A stretch of DNA of 64,000 nt from Zobellia russellii (GCF_018728565.1 NZ_JACSOI010000003.1:62001-126000); one strand, 5' to 3'; shown: positions 16,249-27,352, numbered from the stretch's first letter. Translations and numbers: made by a program. The notes: a model not told the origin generated them from the letters alone.

Positions 16249-16616
16249 AAAATTTCATTTACTTTTCTCAGTAGTCTAAGTAATATTAAAACCTAGCAAA
16301 ATATTCTAGTATGCAAATAGTGAGACTCCGATTAAAATTATCTAACAAGTAACAGTCAATTTTAGCAATTGATTCTTAAATCTTATGACCCAAAAGAAAT
16401 AATTTCTGTTTGGAATAGATATTGCAAATCACTTTTAATGGTTTAGCAAAATTGTTTGGGTTGGTTCTATTGAGAGCTTTCAAATTTTGGGAATACTAAA
16501 TAAATGGCAGCTCTTTCCTTCTGGTTAAGAACATTTGAATTTAGAGTTGAATACATGGTCTGTAAAGGCCCAATTCTGGTGTAAGAACAAAAAATTACGG
16601 GTCTATTCAAATTGTT
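16249..16616. other. 368-bp intergenic region
   Basis: This is the upstream region of the DUF3891 gene and the downstream region of the acetyltransferase. No open frame, repeat or strong hairpin was seen. Confidence 0.4.
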
Positions 16617-17339
16617 TTAAGGACCATGTGTTGTTAGGAAATAATCGGAATTATGTTGATTTGAATCAGTCGCCATTAAATTATTAAAGCTCATTTTTCT
16701 GAGTGTCTGGAACCCCAATGATTTGTATATACCTATGGCTCGGGTATTGATTTCCAAAACATGTAAAAACGGAGTTTTCCCTGACTTAAAAATAATATTA
16801 GAAGTATATTTAAGTAACTCTTTTGCATATCCGTTTCCGGTGTGTTCAGGATGGGTTACAACAGCACTTATCTCGGTAAAATCATTCATTTGTAGACGTT
16901 CACCAGCCGCCGCAACAAGTACATTGTTTTTATAAATCCCAAAATAGCGTCCTAATTCTGCAGTCTTTTTTGTAAAATAACCTGGCTGTACCAAACTAAC
17001 CAACTCATAAAGTTCGTTCTTCTGTAGATTACTGGTTAAGGATGTTATTTGGTTTTTTAGTTTCAAATCAATTGGAGCTCTCAAAATCATTTGATCACAG
17101 ATATATTCTTTTTGCAGCGTATAGAGAGGTGATGGTAATGGTTGACTACCTACCACAAAGAATTGTTTAATATGCTGGCTGTATTCTACAATGCTCTGCA
17201 TTGCTTTTTCAATGGCGTTGGCACCGCCAAACAGGCAATAGTCTGGTTTATAAAAAGCAATACCTTCTCCCAAATGGGAAAATTGTGAATGTGTTTCATT
17301 TAATGAATACCATACGGGATTCTTCAATTTATCTTCCAT
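16617..17339 (-). CDS. GNAT-family N-acetyltransferase (FR47-like)
   Basis: In this 240-residue protein the GNAT fold is in the C-terminal half. AVVTHPEHTGNGYAKELLKY is the acetyl-CoA binding motif A (Q/R-x-x-G-x-G/A variant), followed by LHVLEINTRAIGIYKSLGF, the classic motif B. The N-terminal 110 residues resemble the preceding domain of FR47/GNAT_2-type enzymes. It is a cytoplasmic enzyme with an unknown acceptor. It is divergent from the HTCS gene, with 285 bp between the starts. Confidence 0.88.
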   Translation of the reverse strand: MEDKLKNPVWYSLNETHSQFSHLGEGIAFYKPDYCLFGGANAIEKAMQSIVEYSQHIKQFFVVGSQPLPSPLYTLQKEYICDQMILRAPIDLKLKNQITSLTSNLQKNELYELVSLVQPGYFTKKTAELGRYFGIYKNNVLVAAAGERLQMNDFTEISAVVTHPEHTGNGYAKELLKYTSNIIFKSGKTPFLHVLEINTRAIGIYKSLGFQTLRKMSFNNLMATDSNQHNSDYFLTTHGP

Positions 17340-17624
17340 TTAATACGCTTCACTTTTACAAAAGTTAAAAATAAAGGAATTGGGGATTGCTCGCACTGTC
17401 TAACGGAAAGAAATAGAATTTTAAACACTAAAAAGTTTATCCATTGGAATTTACAGATAACAATCTTAAAGCGTTAAATTCTATTCGTTCAAATTCATTT
17501 ATCAAATTAACATATACATATAGTTACTTGGAACGGTTTTTTATTAACTTAACTTTTTTTCGGATAAAGGTGGTTATCCTTATCTCGTATAACTATTGAA
17601 AAACACAGGGGGACACTCGTTTCT

Positions 17625-20600
17625 ATGGGGAAAAGATTACTATTTTATATATACTTCGTAAGCATATTAAGCTGGCAGGTAACGGCGCAAGATGAAAGAA
17701 AGAAATTAGATTTTTATAAGATTAAGGATGGTATTTCTCAGGTTGGTGTGCATACCATTGCTCAAGATAACAACGGGTTTGTTTGGATAGGTACGCATGG
17801 ATCGGGTGTGTATCGTTATGATGGAATGGACTATGTCTCTTACAGGCCCAAAGATATTAATCATAAGACGTTGAACAGTAGTTTCGTATACTGTACTTAT
17901 TTAGATCAACGCAATAGATTATGGGCAGGAACTAATATTGGACTTGCGCTCTATGATAGAGATAATGATGAATTTCGTCATATACCATTAATTTCCAAGG
18001 AGAACTCAAAATACGGTAATATAGGGGTTATAAGTTTGCAAGGTGATGGTAAGGGTAACCTGTATGTTGGAACCGGGGAACAAGGGGTATATGTCATGGA
18101 CCTTGAAACATTAAAGCTTGAGGAATTAGCCTTTAACAACCCCAATTCAGATACTTATCTTGCCGTAAATGAGATTAAGTTAACCAGTTCTGGAGTAATT
18201 TATGCCGCTACCAGTGGTGGCCTTCTAGAGGTAGACCCAAGAAACAAGAGGGTAGATTTTGCGCTATTTAGAGATGGAAAGGAGGCAAAGACTATTGCCG
18301 TGGGCATACAGTCATTGTTTATAGACTCGGATAATACCATTTGGGCGGGCTCTATTTCTAATGGTATTTATAGGGTAAAGTTGTCTGCAGATAGCCAAAC
18401 ACCTGCTGTAGATAATTTTAAGGTTACATCAAATAACATCTTCGCTATTGCAGAATCGCCATACGATGAGATTTTACTTGGAACGGAAAATGACGGACTT
18501 TATAGCCTAAACAAAAATGGAGGTGTAATTCATCATTATCTCTTTGATAAAAATGATGAGAAAAGTATTTTATCCAATTCTGTTTGGTCTTTGTATGTAG
18601 ATGAAGACCAAAGAATATGGATGGGTTTTTATAATAGAGGTATTGTAGTCCATGATAAATTCCACAATAAGTTTAGTGAAATTCAAAGTATCTATAATAA
18701 GTCCAACTCATTGCAAATAAGTTCGGTAACCTCAATTATTGGAGACAATAATGGTAAGTTATGGATAGGAATGGATGGAGGTGGTATTGATGTTTTGGAT
18801 AAAGCAACTAACTATTTCAAACATATCAATACAGGTGTCCGTTCAGAATACACGGGCTTGACCAGTGATTATATTCAGTCTTTGTTTATGGATAGCCAAC
18901 AGAACATTTGGGTTGGTAGTTGGGATAAAGGTCTTTACTTTCTAAAAAAGGGAACTACAAAATTCGTCAATTACAAATTTCCTGTCATACGAAACAGAAA
19001 AGGCTCCGGCGCTATTATGAGCTTCGCAGAAGACGATTTTGGTAAGGTTTGGGTTGGGACCTTTAATCAGGGTTTGTATTCGTTTCAACTTAATGATAAA
19101 AATGAAACCAATATAATTCCTTCATCGTTTGAGCTTCATGATTTGGCAGGGGAATATATAAATAAAGTAGAAGTAGATTCTCAAAATACCATTTGGATAG
19201 CAACAACTAATGGTCTGTTTAAATTAGATAAAGATACGGATGATTCTTATAAACTGTTACGTATGAACAATTCTATATCTGCGGATAAGACCGAAAATTT
19301 GACCTATTATGACATAGTATCATTGTATGCAGATGGAGACATTCTTTGGGCAGGAACTAGGGGTATGGGGTTATTGCGTTTCAACACTCGGGATAGCTCT
19401 ACTACTTGGTATAATAACGAAAACGGTTTAAGTATGCCTAACGTTATTGGAATTATTGGCGATTCCAATGGTAATTTATGGTTGGATGGTAATTCGGGCT
19501 TAGTATTGTTTGACACTAAAACCAATGAATTTACCAAGTTCACTAAAAACGATGGTTTGGTTTCTAGTGACTATAATAAGAATGCGTTATATAAGGACAA
19601 TGATGGAAAGTTATATTTTGGGGGAACAGAAGGAATTGATTATTTTAATCCCAATGGCATAAATATATTGGAAACACCTCCTCAGGTCTATCTTAAAAAC
19701 CTGAAACTATTTAATGAAACCGTGCAGCCTATGGCCGAAGGTTCTCCTTTGGAAAAAGCACTTTCCCAAACGGATAGTATTACGTTAAACAGTAAACAGT
19801 CTGTATTCTCCATAGAATTTTCCGGAATAAATTATACACGAGCCGAAGAGAACCAGTATGCGTATTATCTGGATGGCTATGAAACCGATTGGAATTTTGT
19901 GGGTAAGGCAAGGAGTGCTACCTATACCAACTTAGATGCGGGCCATTACACATTTATGGTAAAAGCGGCTAATAATGATGGGGTGTGGAGTGAAACTCCA
20001 AAGAAGCTATACATAGAGGTGTTGCCTCCTTGGTGGAAGTCCAATTGGGCACTGTTTGTATATGCTCTTATTATTTTGTCCTTGCTGGGGTTGTTAAGGC
20101 AGTTTGAAAAAAAACGAATTATAGACAAACAGCAGGTTGAAAACGAACGCCAAAAAAGGGTAAGGGAGGAAGAATTGCACAAAGAGAGAATTCAGTTTTT
20201 TACAAATGTAGCTCACGAATTTAGTTCGCCGCTTACCTTAATTCTGAACCCTATTAGAGATATTATAAGCGAACCGAACGCTAATTTTTCCAGCAGGCTT
20301 AAAATCAAGCATGCTACTATATATAAGAATACGGAGCGCTTAATTCGTTTGATCAATGAGTTGTTAGACTTTAGTAAACTAGAATCCGACAAAATTAAAA
20401 TTCATGCCAGCAATCTAAATGTTGTACCGTTTGTAAAAGGAATTGTAGACCATTTTATAGAAGAAGCTTTTTCAAATCATATTGAGCTAAAGGTAAGTTC
20501 AAACCAAGATGTTATTAGGCTATGGGCAGATGAAGGTATGTTGGAGAAGATAATTTTTAATTTGTTGTCTAACGCTTTCAAGGTTACACCAGAAGGTGGA

Positions 20601-21740
20601 TCCGTTCACGTTAATATTGAGCAAAAAGAAAATCATGTAGAGTTTTCTGTGTCGGATACAGGGCCTGGTCTAAAGAAAGGGGAACAGGATAAATTGTTTG
20701 AAAGGTTTTATCAAGCTGAACCTTTCAAAAAGGGATTCTATAACGGTACGGGTATAGGGCTGGAATTGGTTCATAATTTTGTGAAACTCCATAGCGGCAA
20801 TGTAGAGGTCAATAGTCAACTGAATTTGGGAACAACCTTTAATGTATCACTTCCACTAGGAAATGCCCATTTTAAAGCTTCAGAAATTCTAACCGAAAAC
20901 AGTAGTGTGTCGTCTCCAAGACAAAGTTTAGTTAAATCTAGTTTTGTTCCCGAGGAAAACAGTCAGCCTTCATCAACAAAAACAACAAAAACCTTACTTA
21001 TCGTTGAGGATGATGCAGAACTACGAAATTATTTGAGAACGGAGTTTAAGAGTCAGTACAAAATTCATATTGCAAAAAACGGAAAAGAAGGTTTACGATT
21101 GGCTCTGGAACTTCTGCCCGATGTTATTATGACGGATGTTGTTATGCCTGAAATGAACGGTTATGATTTCTGTGAAGCCATACGAACGGATATTAAGACC
21201 AGTCATATACCTATAATGATGATTACCGCTAAATCTAAGGTGGATAATAGAATATCAGGTATTGAAAAGGGTGCGGACGTTTACTTGGAGAAACCTTTTG
21301 ATATGAAATTGGTACAACAACATCTTAAACAGCTCATTCATAGCAGGGAGGTTATTTACAAGAAATATTTTAAGTCTATGGGAGAGATCCAAGATGATAC
21401 CAGTATTACATCTTTGGATAAAGCTTTTGTTGAAAAAGCGGTGAATTATATTCATGAGAACATCACTAACCCAAATTTAGGGGTAGAGTCGTTGGCCTCG
21501 CATTTAAATTTGAGTAGGAGTCAGTTGTATCGGAAAGTAAAAGGACTGACCAACCAAACGGCTAACGAATTTATTAGGAACCAAAGACTTCAAATAGCTA
21601 AAAAACTTCTCGAAAACGGAAACAAAGACCTAACTGATGTTTGCTCCAAAGTTGGTATTTCATCTACAACCTATTTCTCCCAAAGATTCAAGGATTATTT
21701 CGGAATAGCTCCTATGGATGTGCAAAATAACAAAGCATAA
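17625..21740 (+). CDS. hybrid two-component system regulator (HTCS) of the main PUL
   Basis: The 1371-residue one-protein sensor-regulator has these parts in order: signal peptide (about 1-21, ending VTAQ), two seven-bladed Reg_prop propellers (about 25-690, repeated W-x-G-T/S motifs), Y_Y_Y domain (about 735-800), one membrane helix (about 803-827), HisKA with His864 in NVAHEFSSPLTL, HATPase, receiver with Asp1171 in MTDVVMPEMNGYD, and a C-terminal AraC-type HTH (about 1270-1365). The periplasmic part would bind a released oligosaccharide, and the HTH would activate the susC/D operon 633 bp downstream. The H-box has SS where most members have RT. All domains are intact. Confidence 0.96.
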   Translation: MGKRLLFYIYFVSILSWQVTAQDERKKLDFYKIKDGISQVGVHTIAQDNNGFVWIGTHGSGVYRYDGMDYVSYRPKDINHKTLNSSFVYCTYLDQRNRLWAGTNIGLALYDRDNDEFRHIPLISKENSKYGNIGVISLQGDGKGNLYVGTGEQGVYVMDLETLKLEELAFNNPNSDTYLAVNEIKLTSSGVIYAATSGGLLEVDPRNKRVDFALFRDGKEAKTIAVGIQSLFIDSDNTIWAGSISNGIYRVKLSADSQTPAVDNFKVTSNNIFAIAESPYDEILLGTENDGLYSLNKNGGVIHHYLFDKNDEKSILSNSVWSLYVDEDQRIWMGFYNRGIVVHDKFHNKFSEIQSIYNKSNSLQISSVTSIIGDNNGKLWIGMDGGGIDVLDKATNYFKHINTGVRSEYTGLTSDYIQSLFMDSQQNIWVGSWDKGLYFLKKGTTKFVNYKFPVIRNRKGSGAIMSFAEDDFGKVWVGTFNQGLYSFQLNDKNETNIIPSSFELHDLAGEYINKVEVDSQNTIWIATTNGLFKLDKDTDDSYKLLRMNNSISADKTENLTYYDIVSLYADGDILWAGTRGMGLLRFNTRDSSTTWYNNENGLSMPNVIGIIGDSNGNLWLDGNSGLVLFDTKTNEFTKFTKNDGLVSSDYNKNALYKDNDGKLYFGGTEGIDYFNPNGINILETPPQVYLKNLKLFNETVQPMAEGSPLEKALSQTDSITLNSKQSVFSIEFSGINYTRAEENQYAYYLDGYETDWNFVGKARSATYTNLDAGHYTFMVKAANNDGVWSETPKKLYIEVLPPWWKSNWALFVYALIILSLLGLLRQFEKKRIIDKQQVENERQKRVREEELHKERIQFFTNVAHEFSSPLTLILNPIRDIISEPNANFSSRLKIKHATIYKNTERLIRLINELLDFSKLESDKIKIHASNLNVVPFVKGIVDHFIEEAFSNHIELKVSSNQDVIRLWADEGMLEKIIFNLLSNAFKVTPEGGSVHVNIEQKENHVEFSVSDTGPGLKKGEQDKLFERFYQAEPFKKGFYNGTGIGLELVHNFVKLHSGNVEVNSQLNLGTTFNVSLPLGNAHFKASEILTENSSVSSPRQSLVKSSFVPEENSQPSSTKTTKTLLIVEDDAELRNYLRTEFKSQYKIHIAKNGKEGLRLALELLPDVIMTDVVMPEMNGYDFCEAIRTDIKTSHIPIMMITAKSKVDNRISGIEKGADVYLEKPFDMKLVQQHLKQLIHSREVIYKKYFKSMGEIQDDTSITSLDKAFVEKAVNYIHENITNPNLGVESLASHLNLSRSQLYRKVKGLTNQTANEFIRNQRLQIAKKLLENGNKDLTDVCSKVGISSTTYFSQRFKDYFGIAPMDVQNNKA

Positions 21741-22373
21741 AACTTCATTGCTTATTCCATCCTTTACTGGGTAAATACACCCTTCTAAACAGTAACCCCT
21801 TGGATTTTTTTATTAGCAAAAACTTTGTTCCGTTGCAGTAGTTCTATGAGTGTGAAACAAAACTAGGACCCTGTTTCTTGACTGTACTTTATAGTGTGTT
21901 CTTTTAGGTACTATTAGCTTCTTTAAAAGACTTAAATCAGCTCTGGTTATTTAGTTTTTCCATAACCCTTTCCGTTAAAATCCACATGTTATCGGTTCAA
22001 ATACTCATGAGATTGACATGGGTACGCGGTTTTTCTATTCGACAAGAATACAAATGTTGCACAAAAAATTACAAATGTTGCAAAGTGCATCAAACGAGGA
22101 ATAATTGCAACAAATAAAAGGCTAGTGGCATCATCCCTGTTTTTGTTTATTTGATTTTTTTTTAACATTTACAACAGGAAATTAACAATTATCTAACGTT
22201 CAATTGTGAATTTGAAAAGTCGTTAGGATTTATTTATGATTTTCAAGTAGCTCTTTGTTTTACCAGTTTCAATAAGTCTAAGTAAAGCCGGGCTTTTTGA
22301 TAATAATAAAAAGTTATACCAACCATAATTATACAAAGCTCAATTAAGAAATATCAACCCACATTATAGCGGT
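21741..22373. other. 633-bp regulatory region between HTCS and the susC operon
   Basis: The region has no coding frame. It holds two 12-bp direct repeats at 22050-22082 and several poly-T tracts. A further TTGCAACAAAT element near 22107 resembles the repeat in inverted form. The main PUL promoter should lie between these sites and the susC start at 22374. Confidence 0.5.
22050..22082 (+). promoter_or_regulatory. exact 12-bp direct repeat, 21-bp spacing: candidate HTCS operator
   Basis: The sequence ACAAATGTTGCA occurs at 22050-22061 and again at 22071-22082, identical in both, with starts 21 bp apart (two helical turns). AraC-type output domains of HTCS proteins commonly bind tandem half-sites with this geometry. 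The repeat lies 292 bp upstream of susC and downstream of the HTCS gene. Binding by this particular HTCS is inferred from position. Confidence 0.5.
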
Positions 22374-25300
22374 ATGAAAAAACGGATTCCTTGTACAAAA
22401 CAGTCTATATTTTGTTTTCATTTATTAAAGAAGATGAGAGTTTTAGTAGTGTTTATTTTGCTTTCTCCCATTATTCTTTCTGCCAGTGATTACCCGCAAA
22501 GTAAGATTACGGTAACCGGTAATATATCGGAAGCGGATACCGGTTTGCCAATTATTGGTGCCAGTATATTACAACAAGGAACCACAAATGGGGTAATGAC
22601 AGATTTTGATGGTAACTATACCATTAATGTACCGGAAGATGCAACGTTGATTATCAGTTATATAGGTTATGCAAGACAAACCATTAACGTATCCGGACGA
22701 ACAGAAATGGACGTTATCATGCAGTCCGAGGCATCGGAACTGGATGAGGTGGTGGTTGTGGGGTATGGTACCCAGACCAAAGAGAGTGTTGTAGGGTCCA
22801 TTGCGCAGGTAACCGGGGCAGACCTTATGCAGTCTGGTGGTGTTTCTACGGTAGGGCAGGCATTAACCGGGCGTTTGCCTGGTGTAACTACGGTATCTTC
22901 AACAGGTAGACCTGGTGATGAATCTCCCCAAATTTTTATTCGTGGTCAAAGCTCATGGAACGGTGGGGGGCAACCTCTTATTTTAGTAGATGGTATTGAG
23001 CGTAGTATGAATGATATAGATGCGGGAGACATTGAAAGTCTTTCCGTTCTTAAAGATGCTTCCGCAACGGCAGTGTTTGGTGTAAAGGGAGCCAATGGGG
23101 TAATACTTATTACCACTAAAAGAGGTAAGGAAGGTAAGGCGCAACTATCGCTTACGGCAAGTTCCGCAATAAAGACATTGTCTAGAATTCCAGAAAAATA
23201 CGATTCATATAACAGTTTAATGGTGGCCAATGAGGCTATTGAAAGAACGGTTCCCGTTCGCGAAGAAGCTTGGAGAAATTATACACCCGTAGATATTATT
23301 GAAAAATATCGTAATCCGGCCAATGAATTGGAGAGAAGTATCTATCCAGATGTAGATTGGGTAGATGTAATGCAAAAGGATTTTGCTACAGATTATAGGC
23401 TTAATTTTTCTGTTGCCGGAGGAACAAAATCCGTTAAATATTTTGGTGCACTTTCTTACCAGCACGTGGGTGATATTTTTGATGCGGGAAGTTTCAATAA
23501 CGGACGTGATTATGCGCCCAACTTTAATTATGATAGATTTAATTATAGAAGTAACATAGATTTTGATATTACGCCTACAACTCGTTTATCGGTTAACTTG
23601 TCCGGTTACTATGGGCTTCAGAATTCTAACCAGGCAGACCCACAATTGTTGTACAGTAGTATCTATTCACTGGCACCAAACTTATACACCCCTATTTATG
23701 AAGACGGTACTTACGGCAGGGCCATTACAGAGAATTTTGAGTTAAGTAATCCTGCCGTAATACTAACCGCAAAAGGTTCAACAAAAAACCATAGGGTACA
23801 GGTAAACAGTGATTTTGTCCTAGATCAAAAATTAGATTTCCTCTTAAATGGTTTAAGTTTTACCGGGCGTTTGTCCTATGATAACAATTTTAGAGGAGGT
23901 GGCGGAGTCGTGGAAGAGAATCCCACTGGTTTAGATAACGTAGTGTACAAGATTTACGACCAAGACGGATCCGCTCAACTGGTTTCACCGGTAGGCACAA
24001 ATCAGTTTGATTTTGTACTGAATCCTTGGGAACGCAATGGGCTTACCATACAAGATTGGGAAACAAGCAGACGTTTGTTTTATCAGCTTTCATTAAACTA
24101 CAATAGAACCTTTGCTGAAAAGCACAATACCACCATATTAATGTTGATGAACAGGGAAGAATACGCAATTGGTAGTATGTTCCCGAGGTACCGTGAGGAT
24201 TGGGTTGCACGTGCTACATATAATTATGACGGACGCTATTTTCTTGATGTAAACGGAGCTTACAATGGTTCGGAGAAGTACGGGCCAGGTTATAAATTTG
24301 AGCTGTTCCCATCAGTTGCTTTGGGATGGATGGTAAGTAATGAACCCTTTATGGAATCGGCAACGTGGTTGGATAAGTTTAAAATAAGAGGTTCTTACGG
24401 AGTTGTTGGAGATGATAGTGCCGGAGAAAGATGGGCTTACCTGTCACAATGGTCTAGTGGAGGTAGTGCATTTTTAAATAATGTAAGTCCCTACGGCACG
24501 CGTTCACCATATACCTTTAGAATGGAGGATATAATTGGTAACCCCAACTTGCAATGGGAAACGTCCGAAAAAGCAAATATAGGTTTTGAGCTATCGGTTC
24601 TTAAAAATAGCCTTTCTTTAGAAGTCGATGTTTTTAAAGAGGACCGTCATGATATAATTGTGCCGGCAGATTCCCGTAGTGTTCCTAGCTTCTTCGGTTT
24701 TCAACCTGCTGATTTTAATATTGGAGAGACAACGGTTGAGGGTATTGAGGTTTCCTTGGACTATAAAAAACAGTTGACCCAAAACTGGGATATCTGGTCC
24801 AATTTCGCTTTTACCAAGGCAAGAGACGAGATTATTTTTAAAGAAGACCCACTCTTGAAGCAAAGCTATCAAAAAGAAGAAGGTTTTGCCATTGGTCAAC
24901 CTAGGGTTAATATTAGGGGAGATATATTACAGTCTTGGGACGACGTGTACGGTGCAACGCCTCAAGAGAACAGTCAAGAAACCAGACGCCCCGGTTACTA
25001 CGATGAAATAGATTATAACGGAGACGGGGTAGTAAATAGTGATGATGCAGTCCCTTTTGGTTATACCGTAAGACCACAGAATACCTATAATCTTACGTTG
25101 GGAACTGGGTACAAGAACCTATCCTTCATGGTTCAATTTTATGGAGTGAACAATGCTACTAAATATTATCAAGATAGAAGTTTCATACTAGAGACCCCTT
25201 TGTTCTTTGAGGAGAAATCTGATTATTGGAGTGTTGATAATCCAGACGGAGAGGAAGTACTTCCCGCTTGGTTGGGTACGGGAGGGGCAACCGATCCGTA

Positions 25301-25532
25301 TAGAAATTGGTACGATGCTTCTTTTGTACGACTTAAGAATATTGAGTTGGCCTATACTTTTAAAACCGAAAACGGAAGTAGTTATAGGGTTTACGTAAGC
25401 GGTAACGACTTGGCCTACTGGTCAGATTTACCTGATGACAGACAGGATAACACCGGTAGTACGGCCTCTGAATATAGAGGTGATTACCCTACGTTCAAGA
25501 GATATAACATAGGGCTGAACATTAACTTTTAA
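22374..25532 (+). CDS. SusC-like TonB-dependent outer-membrane transporter (pair 1)
   Basis: The 1052-residue barrel protein imports oligosaccharides with its SusD partner. It has a signal peptide (to about residue 38), a carboxypeptidase-regulatory-like domain (about 43-115, VTGNISEADTGLPIIGASI), a TonB-box-like DEVVVVGYGTQ, a plug (RGQSSWNGGGQPLILVDGIE, then VLKDASATAVFGVKGANGVI) and a 22-strand barrel ending in the terminal aromatic pattern KRYNIGLNINF. Length and order are typical of SusC. SusD 1 follows 11 bp downstream. It heads the PUL operon. Confidence 0.96.
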   Translation: MKKRIPCTKQSIFCFHLLKKMRVLVVFILLSPIILSASDYPQSKITVTGNISEADTGLPIIGASILQQGTTNGVMTDFDGNYTINVPEDATLIISYIGYARQTINVSGRTEMDVIMQSEASELDEVVVVGYGTQTKESVVGSIAQVTGADLMQSGGVSTVGQALTGRLPGVTTVSSTGRPGDESPQIFIRGQSSWNGGGQPLILVDGIERSMNDIDAGDIESLSVLKDASATAVFGVKGANGVILITTKRGKEGKAQLSLTASSAIKTLSRIPEKYDSYNSLMVANEAIERTVPVREEAWRNYTPVDIIEKYRNPANELERSIYPDVDWVDVMQKDFATDYRLNFSVAGGTKSVKYFGALSYQHVGDIFDAGSFNNGRDYAPNFNYDRFNYRSNIDFDITPTTRLSVNLSGYYGLQNSNQADPQLLYSSIYSLAPNLYTPIYEDGTYGRAITENFELSNPAVILTAKGSTKNHRVQVNSDFVLDQKLDFLLNGLSFTGRLSYDNNFRGGGGVVEENPTGLDNVVYKIYDQDGSAQLVSPVGTNQFDFVLNPWERNGLTIQDWETSRRLFYQLSLNYNRTFAEKHNTTILMLMNREEYAIGSMFPRYREDWVARATYNYDGRYFLDVNGAYNGSEKYGPGYKFELFPSVALGWMVSNEPFMESATWLDKFKIRGSYGVVGDDSAGERWAYLSQWSSGGSAFLNNVSPYGTRSPYTFRMEDIIGNPNLQWETSEKANIGFELSVLKNSLSLEVDVFKEDRHDIIVPADSRSVPSFFGFQPADFNIGETTVEGIEVSLDYKKQLTQNWDIWSNFAFTKARDEIIFKEDPLLKQSYQKEEGFAIGQPRVNIRGDILQSWDDVYGATPQENSQETRRPGYYDEIDYNGDGVVNSDDAVPFGYTVRPQNTYNLTLGTGYKNLSFMVQFYGVNNATKYYQDRSFILETPLFFEEKSDYWSVDNPDGEEVLPAWLGTGGATDPYRNWYDASFVRLKNIELAYTFKTENGSSYRVYVSGNDLAYWSDLPDDRQDNTGSTASEYRGDYPTFKRYNIGLNINF

Positions 25533-25543
25533 TATAGTAGACA

Positions 25544-27352
25544 ATGCGTAAAATATTCAAACTGGTAATAGGAATATGTTTTCTGGGAATATTCGCCTCT
25601 TGTGAAGATTACCTGGATAAATCAATAGAGACAGAACTAACAAAGGAAGAAGTCTTTAAAAATTTTGATAGTGCTCAAGGCTTCGTTGAAGAGATGTATG
25701 CCATGATCGTAGATTACAGTACGGCGGCACATTGGCAACATTTTCACTGTTATGCAGAAGATGCGGTTGGTATTGATACATGGCAGTTTGATTATGCCAT
25801 TGATGAAGGACGATACTGGGAATGGCAAAGAAGCGGTCCGGGAAGTATGTTTGACGGTAACACCAACACTGATGCCGAATTACCTTTTGACAGGGCCAAG
25901 CTATGGCCAAGCAGTTGGGCGGGTATTCGCAAATCAAATATTGTTATAGCCGATGCGGATAGCCTAATGACAGGTGCCAATCAGGTAGAAAAAGATGTGG
26001 TTTTAGGGCAAGCGTATTTTTTCAGGGCATTTTTTCATCATGAAATCATGAAGTTTTGGGGAAGCATTCCATATATAGACCAAGTTCTGGAAGATGATTG
26101 GAAGTTGGAGAGACCTGCGGAATGGTCCGAAACTGCTCTTAAAATAGACGAGGATTTTCAAAGAGCTGTTGATTTATTACCGGTTGATTGGGACGACCCT
26201 GATTTTGAGCCTGGATTAAAATCAAGAGGAGAAAATATGTTCAGGCTTACAAAGGGAGCCGCCTTGTCCTTAAAAGCAAAGAACTTGCTCTATGCAGCTA
26301 GTCCGCTTATGCAAAATAGTAGTAGTACCTATGATTATGACGTAGAATTGGCAAAACGTGCTGCGGATACCTTTGCAGAGGTACTTAAAATGTCTAGATA
26401 CAGCCTTACACCTTGGGATGAGTATGAAAGTGTTTTCTATTCAACACAAGGTAGATATCCCTATTCTTCGGAGTATATTTTTAGCCAGGCAGGTTCTGTA
26501 GGCTGGTTTCAAAGTTTTCTGTCTACGAATTGGCAGTTGGGGGCAATTGGTCAAAATAACCTAGCATCGTTCCCTACCCACAATTATATTGAGGACAATT
26601 TTGGAATGAGCGATGGATTGTCCTGTGAGGATAGCCCTCTCTATGACCCGGCCAATCCTTGGGAGAATAGAGATCCAAGACTTTACAAATGGATTGTTTT
26701 AGATGGAGATCAAATGGTGGAGAACCTTGGTGCTGCCACGGGAGAAAACGAGGTGCATCGTTATGCCCAGTTTTTTAGGGAAGGTGCACACCGCTATCCT
26801 AACAAAGGAAATGGATCTAGAACGGGATATGTAGCCAAAAAATGGTTTCCGGTGGGGTTCAACAATTTTGATAATCAAGGTGTATTTGCATGGCGTCTTC
26901 ATGTGAGGTTAACAGATGTGTATTTAATGTATGCGGAAGCTGCTTTGGTCGCTTACGGAATCAATGGAAAACCACAAGGTTTTGAACTATCCGCACTTGA
27001 TGCCATTAACAGAATTAGAGAGCGCGCAGTTCCGGATGGTAGTTTAAACGTAAAGCCGGAATACCTTGTTAGTGATAATGCTTTTATGGACGAAATACGA
27101 AGGGAAAGGGCCGTAGAACTGTCTTATGAATCTCATCGTTGGATGGATGTTAGAAGATGGAAATTGGGCACTCAAGAAAAATATAAGCTTAAAACAGAAA
27201 TAATTTTTGATCGTAATGCCGAAGGTAAACCCATAAATTTTGTAGAAAGGGTCTTAAGAACCAAAGTTTTTGAGGATAAGCACTATTGGTTGCCTTTCCC
27301 TAAAAACGACACAGAAATATATGAAGGTTTTCCGCAAAACCCAGGTTGGTAA
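25544..27352 (+). CDS. SusD-like surface glycan-binding lipoprotein (pair 1)
   Basis: The 602-residue RagB/SusD protein has lipobox IFASC (Cys20) followed by acidic residues that favour surface export. Typical features are the N-terminal YLDKS-like segment, TPR-type helices (QAYFFRAFFHHEIMKFWG), and a C-terminal block with INRIRERA and RRERAVELSYESHRWMDVRRWKLG, close to the family signature. It forms the lid of the SusC barrel and binds the imported glycan. It lies between SusC 1 (11 bp) and SusC 2 (37 bp) in one operon. Confidence 0.95.
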   Translation: MRKIFKLVIGICFLGIFASCEDYLDKSIETELTKEEVFKNFDSAQGFVEEMYAMIVDYSTAAHWQHFHCYAEDAVGIDTWQFDYAIDEGRYWEWQRSGPGSMFDGNTNTDAELPFDRAKLWPSSWAGIRKSNIVIADADSLMTGANQVEKDVVLGQAYFFRAFFHHEIMKFWGSIPYIDQVLEDDWKLERPAEWSETALKIDEDFQRAVDLLPVDWDDPDFEPGLKSRGENMFRLTKGAALSLKAKNLLYAASPLMQNSSSTYDYDVELAKRAADTFAEVLKMSRYSLTPWDEYESVFYSTQGRYPYSSEYIFSQAGSVGWFQSFLSTNWQLGAIGQNNLASFPTHNYIEDNFGMSDGLSCEDSPLYDPANPWENRDPRLYKWIVLDGDQMVENLGAATGENEVHRYAQFFREGAHRYPNKGNGSRTGYVAKKWFPVGFNNFDNQGVFAWRLHVRLTDVYLMYAEAALVAYGINGKPQGFELSALDAINRIRERAVPDGSLNVKPEYLVSDNAFMDEIRRERAVELSYESHRWMDVRRWKLGTQEKYKLKTEIIFDRNAEGKPINFVERVLRTKVFEDKHYWLPFPKNDTEIYEGFPQNPGW

